Assembly (NCBI RefSeq): GCF_013314975.1
Contig: NZ_JABTYH010000006.1
Coordinates: 1-64,000, forward strand
Direction of reading: 5' to 3'
Source: Pseudarthrobacter oxydans
GTDB taxonomy: Bacteria > Actinomycetota > Actinomycetes > Actinomycetales > Micrococcaceae
Length of the DNA stretch: 64,000 nt
Below are positions 35,293 to 45,414 of this stretch, in pieces (position 1 is the stretch's first letter; each line of letters opens with the position of its first letter). The notes beneath the pieces are model-generated. The model had not been told where the DNA came from and made no database searches. It saw nothing but the letters and a program-made list of their open reading frames with translations. The translations under genes were made by a program, and so were the position numbers.

Positions 35293-36228
35293 ATGAAAAT
35301 CAAAGCGATGAAGTGGCTCACCACGGCTCCCGTGGCACTCGCCCTGGCTGTCTCCCTCGCCGCCTGCGGCTCAGGGTCCGCCGAGCCGTCGGGGACACCC
35401 ACGGACGCCCTCGCCGGCAGCGACCAGCAGACGCTGGACAAGTACACCACCGCCGACGTCACCCCGATCGACCAGATCGACACAACCAAGCTGGGCCTGA
35501 ACACCGAAGGCAAGCTTGAGGTGGGCACGCTGTCCGACGCCCCGCCAAACATCTTCATTGACCCCTCGGGCAAGTTCACGGGCTACGACAACGAACTGCT
35601 GCGCGCGATCGCCGGCAAGCTCGGCCTCGAGGTCGAATTCGTCGCCACCGATTTCTCGGCACTCCTGTCCCAGGTCCAGACCAAGCAGTTCGACGTCGGG
35701 TCCTCCTCCATCTCCACCACGGACGCCCGCCGCCAGAACGTCGGTTTCACCAACGGCTACGACTTTGGCTTCATGGCCGTGGTTGCCAAGACCGACAGCG
35801 ATGTCAAGGGCTTCGCCGACCTCACCGGCGACCTCCGCATCGGCGTGGTCCAGGGCACCGTCCAGGACGACTACGTCACCAACACCCTCAAGCTCGAGCC
35901 GATCCGCTTCCCGGACTACGCCACCGTGTACGCCAACGTACGCAACGGCCAGGTGGACGCCTGGGTGGCGCCGTCCCAGCAGGCCACGGGCCAGGTCAAG
36001 GAAGGCGACGGCACGGTCATCGCCGAATCCGTCGTCAACACGCAGAACTTCACGGCCTACGCCGTGGCCAAGGACAACCAGCCGCTGATCGACGCGCTGA
36101 ACTCCGGCCTGGACGCCGTAATCGCCGACGGAACCTGGTCCAAGCTGACCAAGGAGTGGTACCCGGACCGCGAAATGCCGGCCGACTGGAAGCCGGGCAG
36201 CAAGGCCGCCACGGTTCCGCAGAGCTGA
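35293..36228 (+). CDS. ABC transporter substrate-binding lipoprotein (family 3, polar amino acids)
   Basis: 311 residues. Lipobox VSLAACGSG after a short basic N-terminus, then a type 3 periplasmic-binding fold starting at GKLEVGTLSDAPPNIFIDP. The pattern FTGYDNELLRAIAGKLGLEVEFVATDF and DVGSSSISTTDARRQNVGFTN is typical of glutamine/arginine/general amino acid binders. The exact ligand is not resolved. First gene of a binding protein-permease-ATPase operon; 16 nt separate it from the permease gene. Confidence 0.92.
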   Translation: MKIKAMKWLTTAPVALALAVSLAACGSGSAEPSGTPTDALAGSDQQTLDKYTTADVTPIDQIDTTKLGLNTEGKLEVGTLSDAPPNIFIDPSGKFTGYDNELLRAIAGKLGLEVEFVATDFSALLSQVQTKQFDVGSSSISTTDARRQNVGFTNGYDFGFMAVVAKTDSDVKGFADLTGDLRIGVVQGTVQDDYVTNTLKLEPIRFPDYATVYANVRNGQVDAWVAPSQQATGQVKEGDGTVIAESVVNTQNFTAYAVAKDNQPLIDALNSGLDAVIADGTWSKLTKEWYPDREMPADWKPGSKAATVPQS

Positions 36229-36244
36229 TTGAGCCGGGACGTTT

Positions 36245-37009
36245 ATGGATCTCCTGGACCAACTGGCCGACACTTTCTTCAACTGGGAGGAAATGGCCAA
36301 AGTCATTCCCGCCCTGCTCATGGTGGGCCTGCCCAACACGCTGATACTGGCTGTGGCTTCCGGCATCTTCGGTTCCCTGCTGGGTCTCGCGCTGGCCATG
36401 ATGGGCATTTCCCGCAACGCGGGAGCCCGGTGGGTGGCACGTATCTATACCGACATCTTCCGTGGCCTGCCCGCCATCCTGGTGATCCTGGTCATCGGCA
36501 TCGGGCTCAGCCCCATCGCCAGGGAAATCACCGGGTCCCGGAACCCGTACCCCCTGGGCATCCTGGCTTTGACCCTGATCGCGGCTGCCTACATCGGTGA
36601 AATATTCCGTTCGGGTATCCAGAGCGTTGAGAAGGGCCAGCTGGAGGCATCCCGGGCGCTGGGCTTCAGCTACGGCAGTTCCATGCGCCTGGTGGTGGTG
36701 CCGCAGGGAATCCGGCGGGTCCTGCCCGCACTGGTGAACCAGTTCATCTCGCTGCTGAAGGATTCTTCGCTGGTGTTCATGCTTGGCCTCGCTGCTTCGG
36801 ACCGGGAAATCTTCCGGATCGGAAATGACGCCATGGCCAACACCGGAAACCTGTCACCGCTGGTGGCGGCCGGGGTACTGTACCTGATCCTGACCGTTCC
36901 GCTGACGCACTTCGTGAACTTCATCGACAACCGGCTGCGGACCGGCAAGCCGGAAAAGAAGGAACCGGACGAGCTGGCAGCGCCTATCGGCAAGGGGGCA
37001 CAGGCATGA
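36245..37009 (+). CDS. Amino acid ABC transporter permease (HisM/GlnP type)
   Basis: 254 residues with about five membrane segments. The inner-membrane-component signature with the EAA loop is [20 protein letters not shown], plus [19 protein letters not shown] and [18 protein letters not shown], all typical of the polar amino acid family. Overlaps the ATPase gene by 4 nt (ATGA). Confidence 0.94.
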   Translation: MDLLDQLADTFFNWEEMAKVIPALLMVGLPNTLILAVASGIFGSLLGLALAMMGISRNAGARWVARIYTDIFRGLPAILVILVIGIGLSPIAREITGSRNPYPLGILALTLIAAAYIGEIFRSGIQSVEKGQLEASRALGFSYGSSMRLVVVPQGIRRVLPALVNQFISLLKDSSLVFMLGLAASDREIFRIGNDAMANTGNLSPLVAAGVLYLILTVPLTHFVNFIDNRLRTGKPEKKEPDELAAPIGKGAQA

Positions 37010-37743
37010 CGGAATTCGCTTCCGGAACCCTGACCGGCAAGAACCTGCACCTTTCTTTCGGCCACAACCATGTTCTCCGCGGCATTGACCTGCATGTGGA
37101 GAAGGGCACCACGGCCTCCGTGATCGGCCCGTCGGGATCCGGCAAGTCAACGCTGCTGCGCGTGATGAACCGGCTGATCGAACCCGACCAGGGCGACATC
37201 CTCCTGGACGGCCGTTCGGTGCTGAAGGACAACCCTGACGAACTCCGCCAGCGGATCGGCATGGTGTTCCAGCAGTTCAACCTGTTCCCGCACAAAACGG
37301 TGGTGGACAATGTGTCCCTGGCGCTGCGGAAGCTGCGGAAGCTGTCCAAGGAGCAGGCCCGCGCCGAAGCCCTGGAACAGCTGGACCTGGTGGGCCTGAA
37401 GCACAAGGCCGACTCCCGGCCGGCCAACCTTTCCGGTGGACAGCAGCAGCGTGTGGCCATCGCCCGGGCCCTGGCCATGAAGCCTGAGGTCATGTTCTTC
37501 GATGAGGCGACCTCTGCCCTTGACCCGGAACTCGTCAAAGGCGTCCTGGCGCTGATGGCCGACCTGGCCAAGGGTGGCATGACCATGGTGGTGGTGACCC
37601 ACGAGATGGGATTCTCCCGCAACGTGTCGGACACCGTGACCTTCATGGATGCCGGCGTCGTCGTGGAATCCGGCCCGCCGGAGCAGATCTTCACCGCGCC
37701 CCGGACGGACCGGCTGAAGGGCTTCCTCTCGGACGTCCTCTAG
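37006..37743 (+). CDS. Amino acid ABC transporter ATP-binding protein (GlnQ/HisP type)
   Basis: 245 residues. Walker [13 protein letters not shown]-loop [14 protein letters not shown], signature [17 protein letters not shown], Walker [16 protein letters not shown] and H-loop [13 protein letters not shown] are all intact. Last gene of the transporter operon, followed by a large hairpin terminator. Confidence 0.96.
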   Translation: MTEFASGTLTGKNLHLSFGHNHVLRGIDLHVEKGTTASVIGPSGSGKSTLLRVMNRLIEPDQGDILLDGRSVLKDNPDELRQRIGMVFQQFNLFPHKTVVDNVSLALRKLRKLSKEQARAEALEQLDLVGLKHKADSRPANLSGGQQQRVAIARALAMKPEVMFFDEATSALDPELVKGVLALMADLAKGGMTMVVVTHEMGFSRNVSDTVTFMDAGVVVESGPPEQIFTAPRTDRLKGFLSDVL

Positions 37744-37765
37744 GTTCACAGGCAGGCACCGACAG

Positions 37766-37836
37766 AAAATCCCCGCCTCCTGGACATTGCCCCCTTGCAC
37801 GCAAGGGGGACTTGTCCGGAAGGCGGGGATTTCTTT
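37766..37836. terminator. Nested hairpin terminator between the ABC operon and hemL
   Basis: An outer stem AAATCCCCGCCT (37767-37778) pairs with 37821-37832, and an inner stem CCCCCTTGC / GCAAGGGGG lies in the loop (about 37791-37809). A T-run follows on the plus strand and an A-run precedes, so it can serve both converging operons. Confidence 0.85.
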
Positions 37837-37865
37837 GTGTTGAGGAAGGGCGAACGACGGCGGAG

Positions 37866-39197
37866 CTAGGCTTGCGCCGCGGCGGCAGCTTTCGCTGCAG
37901 CCGGCAGTGCGTCGAAGATCCGGTTCATCGCGGTGTCATCGTGTGCGGCGGAGAGGAACCAGGCTTCGAAGACCGACGGCGGCAGGTATACCCCGGCCTC
38001 CAGCATCGAGTGGAAGAACGGCGCATAGCGGAAGCTCTCCTGCGCCTGGGCATCGGCGTAGTTGTGGACGCCGTTGGCCGAGGTGCCGAACGCCACCGAG
38101 AACAGGTTGCCGGCGAACTGGATGGAGTGGTCCACCCCGGCGGAGTCCAGGGCGCTGGACAGTGCCGAGGAAAGTTCCAGCGAGCGGACATCGATAAAGG
38201 AGTAGACGTCCCGGGTGGCGTGGGTCAGGGTGGCCACACCGGCCGCCATCGCCACCGGGTTTCCGGAGAGCGTTCCGGCCTGGTAGACGGGCCCCGTGGG
38301 GGCCAGGTAGTCCATGACGTCGGCACGACCGCCGAGGGCCGCCGTCGGCATTCCTCCGCCGATGACCTTGCCGAAGGTGAGCAGGTCCGGGGTCCACGGC
38401 TCGGCGGCGTCCGGCGCTCCGCCGGTAAGCCCCCAATAGCCTGAGTAGCCGGTACGGAAACCGGTGAGCACCTCATCCACGATGAGCAGTGCCCCGTGCT
38501 CACGGGTGATGCGTGACAGGCCGAGGTTGAAGCCCTCCCCCGGGGTCACCACGCCCATGTTGGCGGGGGCGGCTTCGGTGATCACGGCCGCGATGTTCTG
38601 CCCGTGGGCGGCGAAGGCTTCCTTGACGGCGGTGAGGTCGTTGTAGGGCAGCACCAGGGTTTCGGCGGCGGTGGCCTCCGTGACACCCGCGGAGCCGGGC
38701 AGGGCGAGGGTGGCGACGCCGGAACCTGCAGCCGCGAGGAGTCCGTCCAGGTGGCCGTGGTAGCAGCCGGCGAACTTGATGATGAGGTTGCGTCCCGTGA
38801 AGCCGCGCGCCAGGCGGACGGCGGTCATGGTGGCCTCGGTGCCGGTGGACACCATCCGGAGGCGTTCGACGGCGGGAACGCGTTCCTTGACGATTTCGGC
38901 CAGGTTCGCCTCATCCGGGGTGGAGGCGCCGAAGGAGAGTCCGCGGTCCACGGCTGCGTGGACCGCGTCCAGCACGGCGGGGTGGGCGTGGCCCAGCAGC
39001 GCCGGACCCCAGGAGCAGACCAGGTCCACATATTCCTTGCCGTCGGCGTCGGTCAGGTACGGACCCTTGGCCGAGACCATGAAGCGCGGCGTTCCGCCCA
39101 CGGACCCGAAGGCACGGACCGGCGAATTGACCCCGCCCGGCATGAGCTGGCGGGCGCGGTCGAAAAGTTCCTCGTTGCGAGGGTTGCTGGAAGTCAT
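37866..39197 (-). CDS. hemL: Glutamate-1-semialdehyde 2,1-aminomutase
   Basis: 443 residues. PLP enzyme that makes 5-aminolevulinate from glutamate-1-semialdehyde, the second step after HemA. Features: [18 protein letters not shown] at the N-terminus, [26 protein letters not shown] and the PLP lysine K277 in [13 protein letters not shown]. It lies 46 nt behind the LLM oxidoreductase, as the last gene of the large heme operon. Confidence 0.97.
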   Translation of the reverse strand: MTSSNPRNEELFDRARQLMPGGVNSPVRAFGSVGGTPRFMVSAKGPYLTDADGKEYVDLVCSWGPALLGHAHPAVLDAVHAAVDRGLSFGASTPDEANLAEIVKERVPAVERLRMVSTGTEATMTAVRLARGFTGRNLIIKFAGCYHGHLDGLLAAAGSGVATLALPGSAGVTEATAAETLVLPYNDLTAVKEAFAAHGQNIAAVITEAAPANMGVVTPGEGFNLGLSRITREHGALLIVDEVLTGFRTGYSGYWGLTGGAPDAAEPWTPDLLTFGKVIGGGMPTAALGGRADVMDYLAPTGPVYQAGTLSGNPVAMAAGVATLTHATRDVYSFIDVRSLELSSALSSALDSAGVDHSIQFAGNLFSVAFGTSANGVHNYADAQAQESFRYAPFFHSMLEAGVYLPPSVFEAWFLSAAHDDTAMNRIFDALPAAAKAAAAAQA

Positions 39198-39243
39198 GGA
39201 TCCTATTCTCTCAGGTGGCCGGCGCTGTCTTTTGCCGGGTGCG

Positions 39244-40341
39244 TCAGGTGCCGAGCAGTTCTGCCACGCGGGGTGCCACCGCCGTGCCCATCAGCTCAAT
39301 GGAGCGCATCATGGCGGAGTGCGGCAGCGGCCCGTTGCTGTATTTGAGGTCGAACCGGTCGACCCCCAGGTTTTGTTTCAGCAGGACGATCTTCCGGGCC
39401 ACCGTCTCGGGAGAGCCGACGTAGAGGGCGCCCTCGGGTGCGCACAGGGCGTCGAACTCGCCCCTCCCCGCCGGTCCCCAGCCCCGCTCGGCGCCAAGTT
39501 TGTTCCGCAGCTTCAGCCAGTGCGGGAAGAGTTCTTCCCTGGCCTGCTCGTCGGTGTCGGCCACGTGTCCGGGTGAATGGGTGGCCACCTGCTGCATGGG
39601 GTGGCCGTACTTGGCCATGGCTTCCCGGTAGAGGTCCACAAGCGGACGGAAGGCGCGCGGTTGCCCGCCGATGATGGCGAAAATGATGGGGTAGCCGTAC
39701 TGGGCGCAGCGCAGCACGGATTCCGGTGTGCCGCCCACTCCGATCCAGGTGGGCAGCAGGTGGCGCTCCAGCGGCGGGTACACGCTCAGCCCGGACACGG
39801 CGGGCCTGGTGCGGCCTTCCCAGTGCACCGGTTTCTGCGCCCGGACCTTGTCGAACAGCTCGAGTTTCTCCTCGAACAGGACCTCGTAGTCGGCCAGGTC
39901 CAGTCCGAACAGCGGAAACGATTCGATGAAGGAGCCACGGCCCAGCATGACTTCGGCACGGCCGTTGGAGATGGCGTCCACGGTGGAGAACCGCTGGAAC
40001 ACCCTGATGGGATCATCGGAACTCAGGACGGTAACCGCCGAGCCCAGGCGGATCCGGGTGGTGCGGGCGGCAGCGGCGGCGAGGAAGACTTCCGGAGCGG
40101 ACACCGCGTAGTCCTTGCGGTGGTGCTCGCCCACGCCAAAGGCATGGAGTCCGACGGCGTCCGCCAGCTGGGCCTCTTCGAGCAGCTGGCGCAGCACCCG
40201 GGCATGCGGCTGCGGGCTTCCGTCCGGGTTCTCACCGACATCGCCGAACGTGTTCAGGCCCAGGAGGATCCGGCCAGGTCCCACCGGGGCGGTGGGGCCC
40301 TCGGGACCCGCTGCGGATCGGGGAGCCGGGGTGTCGGTCAT
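39244..40341 (-). CDS. LLM-class flavin-dependent oxidoreductase
   Basis: 365 residues. Luciferase-like monooxygenase fold: [10 protein letters not shown] near the start, [50 protein letters not shown] and [15 protein letters not shown]. It belongs to the group that uses reduced FMN or F420. Its start overlaps the hemB stop (TGATG), so it is translationally coupled inside the heme operon. No substrate is known; the position suggests a link with tetrapyrrole metabolism, but it could be a passenger. Confidence 0.88.
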   Translation of the reverse strand: MTDTPAPRSAAGPEGPTAPVGPGRILLGLNTFGDVGENPDGSPQPHARVLRQLLEEAQLADAVGLHAFGVGEHHRKDYAVSAPEVFLAAAAARTTRIRLGSAVTVLSSDDPIRVFQRFSTVDAISNGRAEVMLGRGSFIESFPLFGLDLADYEVLFEEKLELFDKVRAQKPVHWEGRTRPAVSGLSVYPPLERHLLPTWIGVGGTPESVLRCAQYGYPIIFAIIGGQPRAFRPLVDLYREAMAKYGHPMQQVATHSPGHVADTDEQAREELFPHWLKLRNKLGAERGWGPAGRGEFDALCAPEGALYVGSPETVARKIVLLKQNLGVDRFDLKYSNGPLPHSAMMRSIELMGTAVAPRVAELLGT

Positions 40342-41321
40342 CAGGACTCCTTCAGCCAGCCGGCCAGTTCGGCGGCCCAGTAGGTCAGGACCATGTGGGC
40401 GCCGGCGCGCCGGATGCCCAGCACGGACTCGTTGATGGCGGCGCGCCGGTCGATCCAGCCGTTGGCGGCGGCGGCCTCGATCATGGCGTACTCGCCGGAG
40501 ATCTGGTACGCCGCCACCGGTACCGGGCTCATGGCGGCGACATCGGCCACGATGTCCAGATAGCTCATGGCCGGTTTGACCATCACGATGTCGGCCCCCT
40601 CTGCGAGGTCCAGTTCCACCTCGCGAAGGGCCTCAGTGCGGTTTCCGGCGTCCATCTGGTAGGTCCGCCGGTCGCCTTTCAACTGGGAGTCGACAGCTTC
40701 ACGGAACGGACCGTAGAAAGCGGAGGCGTACTTGGCGGAGTACGCGATAACGGATGTGCTGGTGTGGCCCGCACCGTCCAGGGCGGAACGGATGGCGGCG
40801 ATTTGGCCGTCCATCATGCCGGAGGGGCCCAGCATGTGGGCGCCGGCGTCAGCCTGGGCCACGGCCATGCGTGCGTAAATCTCCACGGTGCGGTCATTGT
40901 CCACGTAACCGTCGGCGTCGAGCACGCCGCAATGGCCGTGGTCCGTGAATTCGTCCAGGCACACGTCGCTCATGACCACCAGGTCGTCTCCCACCTCGGC
41001 GCGCACGTCCCTGATGGCCTTGTTCAGGACGCCATCCGGGTCGAGGGACGCCGTTCCCTCGGCGTCCCGGGTTTCCGGGATGCCGAACAGCATGATGCCG
41101 CCCAGCCCGAGCTCCACCGCTTCAGCAGCAGCACGCTTCAGGGTTTCCGTGGTGTGCTGGACAACGCCCGGCATGGAGGTGATGGGGTTGGGTTCCGTGA
41201 GGCCTTCACGGATGAAGGCGGGAAGGATTAGTTCCGCCGGTGCCAGGCGGGTTTCGGCGGTCAGCCGGCGCATGGCAGGCGTGGTGCGCAGGCGGCGGGG
41301 GCGGTGGCTGGGAAAAGTCAT
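40341..41321 (-). CDS. hemB: Porphobilinogen synthase (5-aminolevulinate dehydratase)
   Basis: 326 residues. Joins two 5-aminolevulinate molecules into porphobilinogen. The Schiff-base lysines are seen in [19 protein letters not shown] and [15 protein letters not shown]; the metal-site segment is [20 protein letters not shown], with only part of the Cys cluster of zinc-dependent enzymes (Cys, Asp, His, Cys). It starts 62 nt after hemD. Confidence 0.96.
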   Translation of the reverse strand: MTFPSHRPRRLRTTPAMRRLTAETRLAPAELILPAFIREGLTEPNPITSMPGVVQHTTETLKRAAAEAVELGLGGIMLFGIPETRDAEGTASLDPDGVLNKAIRDVRAEVGDDLVVMSDVCLDEFTDHGHCGVLDADGYVDNDRTVEIYARMAVAQADAGAHMLGPSGMMDGQIAAIRSALDGAGHTSTSVIAYSAKYASAFYGPFREAVDSQLKGDRRTYQMDAGNRTEALREVELDLAEGADIVMVKPAMSYLDIVADVAAMSPVPVAAYQISGEYAMIEAAAANGWIDRRAAINESVLGIRRAGAHMVLTYWAAELAGWLKES

Positions 41322-41383
41322 GGTCCTGTCCTTGGCGTTGGTTCGGGCGGTGAGTGGGTGGCCGCTGGCGGGCGTCCCGCGTG

Positions 41384-42271
41384 TCAGGGTGGTTCTCCGC
41401 CTGCATCCTCCGCTGCGATGAGCGCTGCCGCGACGGCGGCTACAAGCCCTGCCGGCGACGGCTCAGCCGCGATGGCAGCCACCGGTATGCCCAGCGCGGC
41501 GGCCTGGTCCGCCGTCGAACGCCCAATGGCCACGAACCGGCACCCGAGCAGCGGGGACAGCCCATGGATGCGCCGGGCGGCGCTGGGGGAAGCGGCAATG
41601 ACGGCGTCGAGGCGGCCATCCGCAAGTTCAGCTGCGGCGCTTTCAGGTGTCAGCAGGGCGTACGACGGCGGCTGCAGGGCCGCTCCCCCGCCTTCCGCCG
41701 GGATGGCCAGCCTGCGCTCCGCCGCGGCGGGGTAGTCGACCGTGCGGTATGCGGTCACTGACGTCACGGAACTTCCGGCTGCCGACAAGCCTTCCGCCAG
41801 GCGCGGTGACGCGATGTCGGCCTGTGGCAGCAGGACCTTGCCGCCCGCTTCCGGCCACACAGCGAGCAGGCCTGCCGCGGACTGGTCATCCGCTGGTGTC
41901 AGTGCCACGGCCAGCCCCCGGTCCTCCAGGAGTTTGCGCGTCGCCGCCCCCACCGCGGCTATGCGGGTGGCAGCCGGGATCCACTGGGCAGGCACCAGTC
42001 CACGTTCGGCGGCTTTGGCCGTGAGCACATGGACTGTGGTGGCGCTGCTGACCACCAGCCAGTCGAAAGCCCCGGCGCCCAGGGCATCGCAGGCCACATC
42101 GAGGGAGTGCTGGTCCGGTGCACGCTCGAAGTCGATCAAGGGCAGCAGGAGTGCGCTGGCACCTGCATCCTGCAGCGCGTCCACGAGGGCCAGCGACCGC
42201 TCCGGGCTGCGCGTGATCAATACCCGCGCCCCGGCCAGTGGCCGCTCCCGCGGCCGATCCTTGTCCCGCAT
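41384..42271 (-). CDS. hemD: Uroporphyrinogen-III synthase
   Basis: 295 residues. Closes and inverts ring D of hydroxymethylbilane. Two-domain HemD fold: [22 protein letters not shown] at the N-terminus, [45 protein letters not shown] and [20 protein letters not shown]. HemD proteins are poorly conserved, so the assignment rests on fold motifs and the position right after hemC. The frame is open further upstream; ATG 42271 gives the expected length. Confidence 0.9.
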   Translation of the reverse strand: MRDKDRPRERPLAGARVLITRSPERSLALVDALQDAGASALLLPLIDFERAPDQHSLDVACDALGAGAFDWLVVSSATTVHVLTAKAAERGLVPAQWIPAATRIAAVGAATRKLLEDRGLAVALTPADDQSAAGLLAVWPEAGGKVLLPQADIASPRLAEGLSAAGSSVTSVTAYRTVDYPAAAERRLAIPAEGGGAALQPPSYALLTPESAAAELADGRLDAVIAASPSAARRIHGLSPLLGCRFVAIGRSTADQAAALGIPVAAIAAEPSPAGLVAAVAAALIAAEDAGGEPP

Positions 42272-42332
42272 GTTTATCCGCGTCCCGGCCGGGCCTGCCG
42301 GACGCACTGGACAGGCAATCGCATGGCCGGAA

Positions 42333-43331
42333 TCAGGAGGCCTGCAGGTCTGCGATGTCCGCGGCACCGGCGGCCAGCAGGACTTCGGCCAGTTCAATGC
42401 CCAGCAGCGTGGCACCCACCTCAGTGAGGCCGTCGGTTGCGCGCTTATCCCGGACCGAGGCCGTGCCGTCCACGGCGCACACCACGGCTTCCAGGTAGAG
42501 CATGCTGCCCTTGCGGAAGGCGTAGGCGCCAACCGGTGCCGCGCAGCCGGCCTCCAGGCGGGCCAGCAGGGCCCGTTCAGCCGTGACCGCGAGCCGGGTG
42601 TCCGGATCGTCAAGTGCACTGAGCGCCTGGGCCAGGACGTCCTTGGAGCCCTCGGCAGAGCCGGGGCGGGGCGGGGCGTCGGCCGTGCGGCACTCGATGG
42701 CCAGCGACCCCTGCCCGGCGGCGGGAAGCATAACGTCCGTTTCGAGGAACTCGCTGACGGTATCCAGCCTGCTGATGCGTTCCAGGCCTGCGGCGGCCAG
42801 CACCACGGCGTCCAGGTCGCAGGACTTGCCGGGCACCACGTCGGTGACGGCGTTGCCCGGCAGCCCGGGGACGCGGCCCAGGCGGGTGTCCACGTTGCCG
42901 CGGATGTCGATGATCTCCAGGTCCGGCCGTGCGGCGCGGAGCTGGGCGCCGCGCCGGGGCGAGCCGGTGCCCACCCGTGCACCCGCGGGGAGGTCAGACA
43001 GTTTCAGCCCGTCCCGGGCGCACAGGACGTCGCGGACATCCACCCGCCGCGGCGTTGCCGCGAGGCTGAGCCCGACGGCCGCCCCGGTGGGCAGGTCCTT
43101 AAGCGAATGGATGGCCACATCGCATTCGTTGCGCAGCAGCGCATCCCGCAGGGCGGCGACAAAAACGCCGGTGCCGCCCATCTGGGAGAGCGAGCCGGTC
43201 AGGACATCGCCGTCGGTCCGGATGTGGACGAGCTCCACAGGAAAGCCTCCGACGGCGGCCAGCTGGTCCGCTGTCTGCTGCGTTTGGGTAAGCGCCAGCT
43301 TGCTGGCGCGGGTGCCGATCCGGACCGTCAC
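42333..43331 (-). CDS. hemC: Hydroxymethylbilane synthase (porphobilinogen deaminase)
   Basis: 332 residues. Polymerises four porphobilinogens. VRIGTRASKLALTQTQQTAD at the N-terminus, VAIHSLKDLPTGAAVGLSLA, RVGTGSPRRGAQL and the dipyrromethane-cofactor Cys in RLEAGCAAPVGAYA are diagnostic. The GTG start at 43331 overlaps the hemH stop by 4 nt (GTGA), which fixes it; a longer upstream extension lacks family similarity. Confidence 0.96.
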   Translation of the reverse strand: MTVRIGTRASKLALTQTQQTADQLAAVGGFPVELVHIRTDGDVLTGSLSQMGGTGVFVAALRDALLRNECDVAIHSLKDLPTGAAVGLSLAATPRRVDVRDVLCARDGLKLSDLPAGARVGTGSPRRGAQLRAARPDLEIIDIRGNVDTRLGRVPGLPGNAVTDVVPGKSCDLDAVVLAAAGLERISRLDTVSEFLETDVMLPAAGQGSLAIECRTADAPPRPGSAEGSKDVLAQALSALDDPDTRLAVTAERALLARLEAGCAAPVGAYAFRKGSMLYLEAVVCAVDGTASVRDKRATDGLTEVGATLLGIELAEVLLAAGAADIADLQAS

Positions 43332-44605
43332 TGCTGCGGCGCTCCCCCGGCCGCCGCTGGCTGGCTGGCGCCTGCTTCGCCGGGATAGGCGTCGTGCCCG
43401 GTGCCCACGGTTGTGTCCGCGCCGGCAATGGTGGGCTTTTCGCCCCGGAAGTTCTGGCAGCACCCTGGCCGGCAGACGTCGTACCAGGGACCGAGGTCCG
43501 TCAGTGCCGGGCGGTCAGCGATGTTGTTGGCCGCCGTCCGCTCCGAAATCAGGTCCACCATGCCGTTGACGAACTTGCGGTGCGTGCCGGGTGTGGGGAC
43601 GCGCGTGGCGGTGAGCCCCAGGTTGGCGCAGGTTTCCAGGGCTTCGGTGTCCAGGTCCCAGACAACTTCCATGTGGTCACTGACGAAGCCGAGCGGGACG
43701 ATGACGATTCCCTTGACATCCTGGCCGGCCAGTTCCTCAATGGCGTCGTTGATGTCCGGTTCCAGCCAGGGCACGTGCGGTGCCCCGGAGCGGGACTGGT
43801 ACACCAGGGACCACGGTGCCGTCAGGCCTGATTCCTCTTCCACGCGCTGGATGACAGCGGCAGCCGTGGCGAGGTGCTGGGCCACGTAGGCGGACCCTTC
43901 CGCGAATTCGCGCGGTTCGCCTTCGGAGCGGCCCGCGGCCTCCGCATCCCGGGTGGGGATGGAGTGGGTGGCGAAGAGGATCTGCACCGGCGCATCGGGA
44001 GTGCCTGCGGCCGCGAGCTTTTCCCGGACTTCCGCGAGGCCGGCGGCGGTGCCCTCAACGAACGGCTCCACGAACCCGGGGTGGTCGAAGTACTGGCGCA
44101 CCTTGTCCACTTCCAGCCGGCCGTCCAGGCCGGTTTCGGTCAGCGCCATGCCGATGTCCTCACGGTACTGGCGGCAGCTGGAGTAACAGGAGTAGGCGCT
44201 CGTGGTGATCATCAGGAGGCGGCGGTGGCCGGCGTCGTACGCGTCCTGCAGGGTCTGCGGAATGTACGGCGCCCAGTTGCGGTTGCCCCAGAGGACCGGC
44301 AGTTCGATACCGCGGGCAGCGAGTTCCGCTTCCAGGGCGGCCTTGAGCTCGCGGTTCTGCTGGTTGATCGGGCTGATGCCCCCGTTGGCGCGGTAGTGGT
44401 GCGAGACCTCTTCCAGCCGCTCATCCGGGATGCCGCGCCCGCGGGTGACGTTTCGGAGGAACGGAATGACGTCCTCCTGGCCTTCCGGCCCGCCGAAGGA
44501 GGCGAGGAGGACGGCGTCGTAGTTCTTGGGTGCCATCCGCCCTGCCTCGGTGACAGGGTTGACGACGGCGGCGCCGCCGGCGTTTGTGGGGTCAAGCTGG
44601 CTCAT
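43328..44605 (-). CDS. hemH: Coproporphyrin III ferrochelatase (HemH/CpfC)
   Basis: 425 residues. Inserts iron into coproporphyrin III in the coproporphyrin-dependent pathway, inferred from the adjacent ChdC gene. Family motifs: AVLLASFGGPEGQEDVIPFL, SAYSCYSSCRQYREDI, LFATHSIPTRDA (catalytic His) and FVSDHMEVVWDLDTEA. The Cys-rich segment DVCRPGCCQNFRG matches the 2Fe-2S cluster sites of actinobacterial enzymes. A Gly/Ala-rich tail follows. Its ATG overlaps the chdC stop (ATGA). Confidence 0.95.
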   Translation of the reverse strand: MSQLDPTNAGGAAVVNPVTEAGRMAPKNYDAVLLASFGGPEGQEDVIPFLRNVTRGRGIPDERLEEVSHHYRANGGISPINQQNRELKAALEAELAARGIELPVLWGNRNWAPYIPQTLQDAYDAGHRRLLMITTSAYSCYSSCRQYREDIGMALTETGLDGRLEVDKVRQYFDHPGFVEPFVEGTAAGLAEVREKLAAAGTPDAPVQILFATHSIPTRDAEAAGRSEGEPREFAEGSAYVAQHLATAAAVIQRVEEESGLTAPWSLVYQSRSGAPHVPWLEPDINDAIEELAGQDVKGIVIVPLGFVSDHMEVVWDLDTEALETCANLGLTATRVPTPGTHRKFVNGMVDLISERTAANNIADRPALTDLGPWYDVCRPGCCQNFRGEKPTIAGADTTVGTGHDAYPGEAGASQPAAAGGAPQQ

Positions 44606-45303
44606 GCGAGCACCTCCGCTACTTCTGCCGGGGAAATCCGGCGTCCGGTATAGAACGGGACTTCCTCCCGGACGTGGTTGCGTGCCTCGGTGGCGCGCAG
44701 GTGGCGCATCAGGTCCACCAGGTCCACCAGCTCGGGGGCCTCAAGGCCCAGGATCCATTCCCAGTCGCCCAAGGCGAACGAAGAAACGGTGTTGGAGATG
44801 ACCTGCGGGAACTCCCGGCCCAGGAGGCCGTGTTCCCGAAGCATCGCGCCCCGCTCTTCCTCAGGAAGGATGTACCACTCATAGGAGCGGACGAACGGGT
44901 AGACGCACAGCCATTCCGCCGGCGCGACCCCGCGGGAGTATGCGGGCGTGTGGTTCTTGGCGAACTCGGCCTCACGGTGCACGCCCATGGCGGACCAGAC
45001 AATCTCGGTGCCCGCAAACAGGGTGCTGCGGCGGATGTCGCGGATGGCCTGCTGCAGCGCTTCCGGCCTGGGACCGTGGAGCCACACCATGACGTCAGCA
45101 TCTGCCCGCATGGCGGAGACGTCGTAGCTGCCTCGGTGCGTCACTCCGGCCCGGGCCAGCCGTTCCAGGAGGGCCTCGAAGTCAGCGGCGGCGTCGGCGC
45201 TGCGGATCAGGGTTTCGGAGCGCTTGAATACCGTCCAGAGGGTGAAAAACTGCTCGGCTGATTCTTCGGTTTTAGTGACAGATTCGGCAGAAGTGTGGCT
45301 CAT
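44602..45303 (-). CDS. chdC: Coproheme decarboxylase (ChdC/HemQ)
   Basis: 233 residues. Converts coproheme to heme b by oxidative decarboxylation, the last step of the coproporphyrin route. Chlorite-dismutase-like fold with YPFVRSYEWYILPEEER; Tyr135 (of YPF) fits the catalytic Tyr, His118 (KNHTPAY) the distal His of actinobacterial enzymes, and His158 (REHGL) the proximal ligand. First gene of the operon chdC-hemH-hemC-hemD-hemB-LLM-hemL. An 8-5-8 palindrome lies at 45348-45368, 45 nt upstream. Confidence 0.95.
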   Translation of the reverse strand: MSHTSAESVTKTEESAEQFFTLWTVFKRSETLIRSADAAADFEALLERLARAGVTHRGSYDVSAMRADADVMVWLHGPRPEALQQAIRDIRRSTLFAGTEIVWSAMGVHREAEFAKNHTPAYSRGVAPAEWLCVYPFVRSYEWYILPEEERGAMLREHGLLGREFPQVISNTVSSFALGDWEWILGLEAPELVDLVDLMRHLRATEARNHVREEVPFYTGRRISPAEVAEVLA

Positions 45304-45347
45304 GGTTACAAGTTTGCCCCTTCGTACCCGTCAAGTCGAAACCAACA

Positions 45348-45368
45348 ACTTCTACAAGCCGTAGAAGT
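45348..45368. promoter_or_regulatory. Candidate operator palindrome upstream of the chdC operon
   Basis: Perfect inverted repeat ACTTCTAC - 5 nt - GTAGAAGT, 45 nt before the chdC start codon, in the only interval that can hold the operon promoter. The form (two 8-nt half-sites) fits a dimeric repressor or activator. The cognate protein is unknown. Confidence 0.5.
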
Positions 45369-45392
45369 GAGCAACGTCACATCCGGGGACTC

Positions 45393-45412
45393 GCCGGGCA
45401 GGCCTGCCCGGC
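45393..45412 (-). terminator. GC palindrome after the secreted Pro/Ala-rich gene
   Basis: A 20-bp perfect palindrome (arms GCCGGGCAGG / CCTGCCCGGC, no loop) 2 nt past the stop of the 45415-46386 gene. It may act as a terminator, but no U-tract follows. Confidence 0.4.
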
Positions 45413-45414
45413 TT

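Noticed and set aside
41384..42982. hemD extended upstream into hemC
   Set aside because: The extra 237 codons overlap hemC in another frame and are low-complexity; HemD similarity begins near the ATG at 42271.
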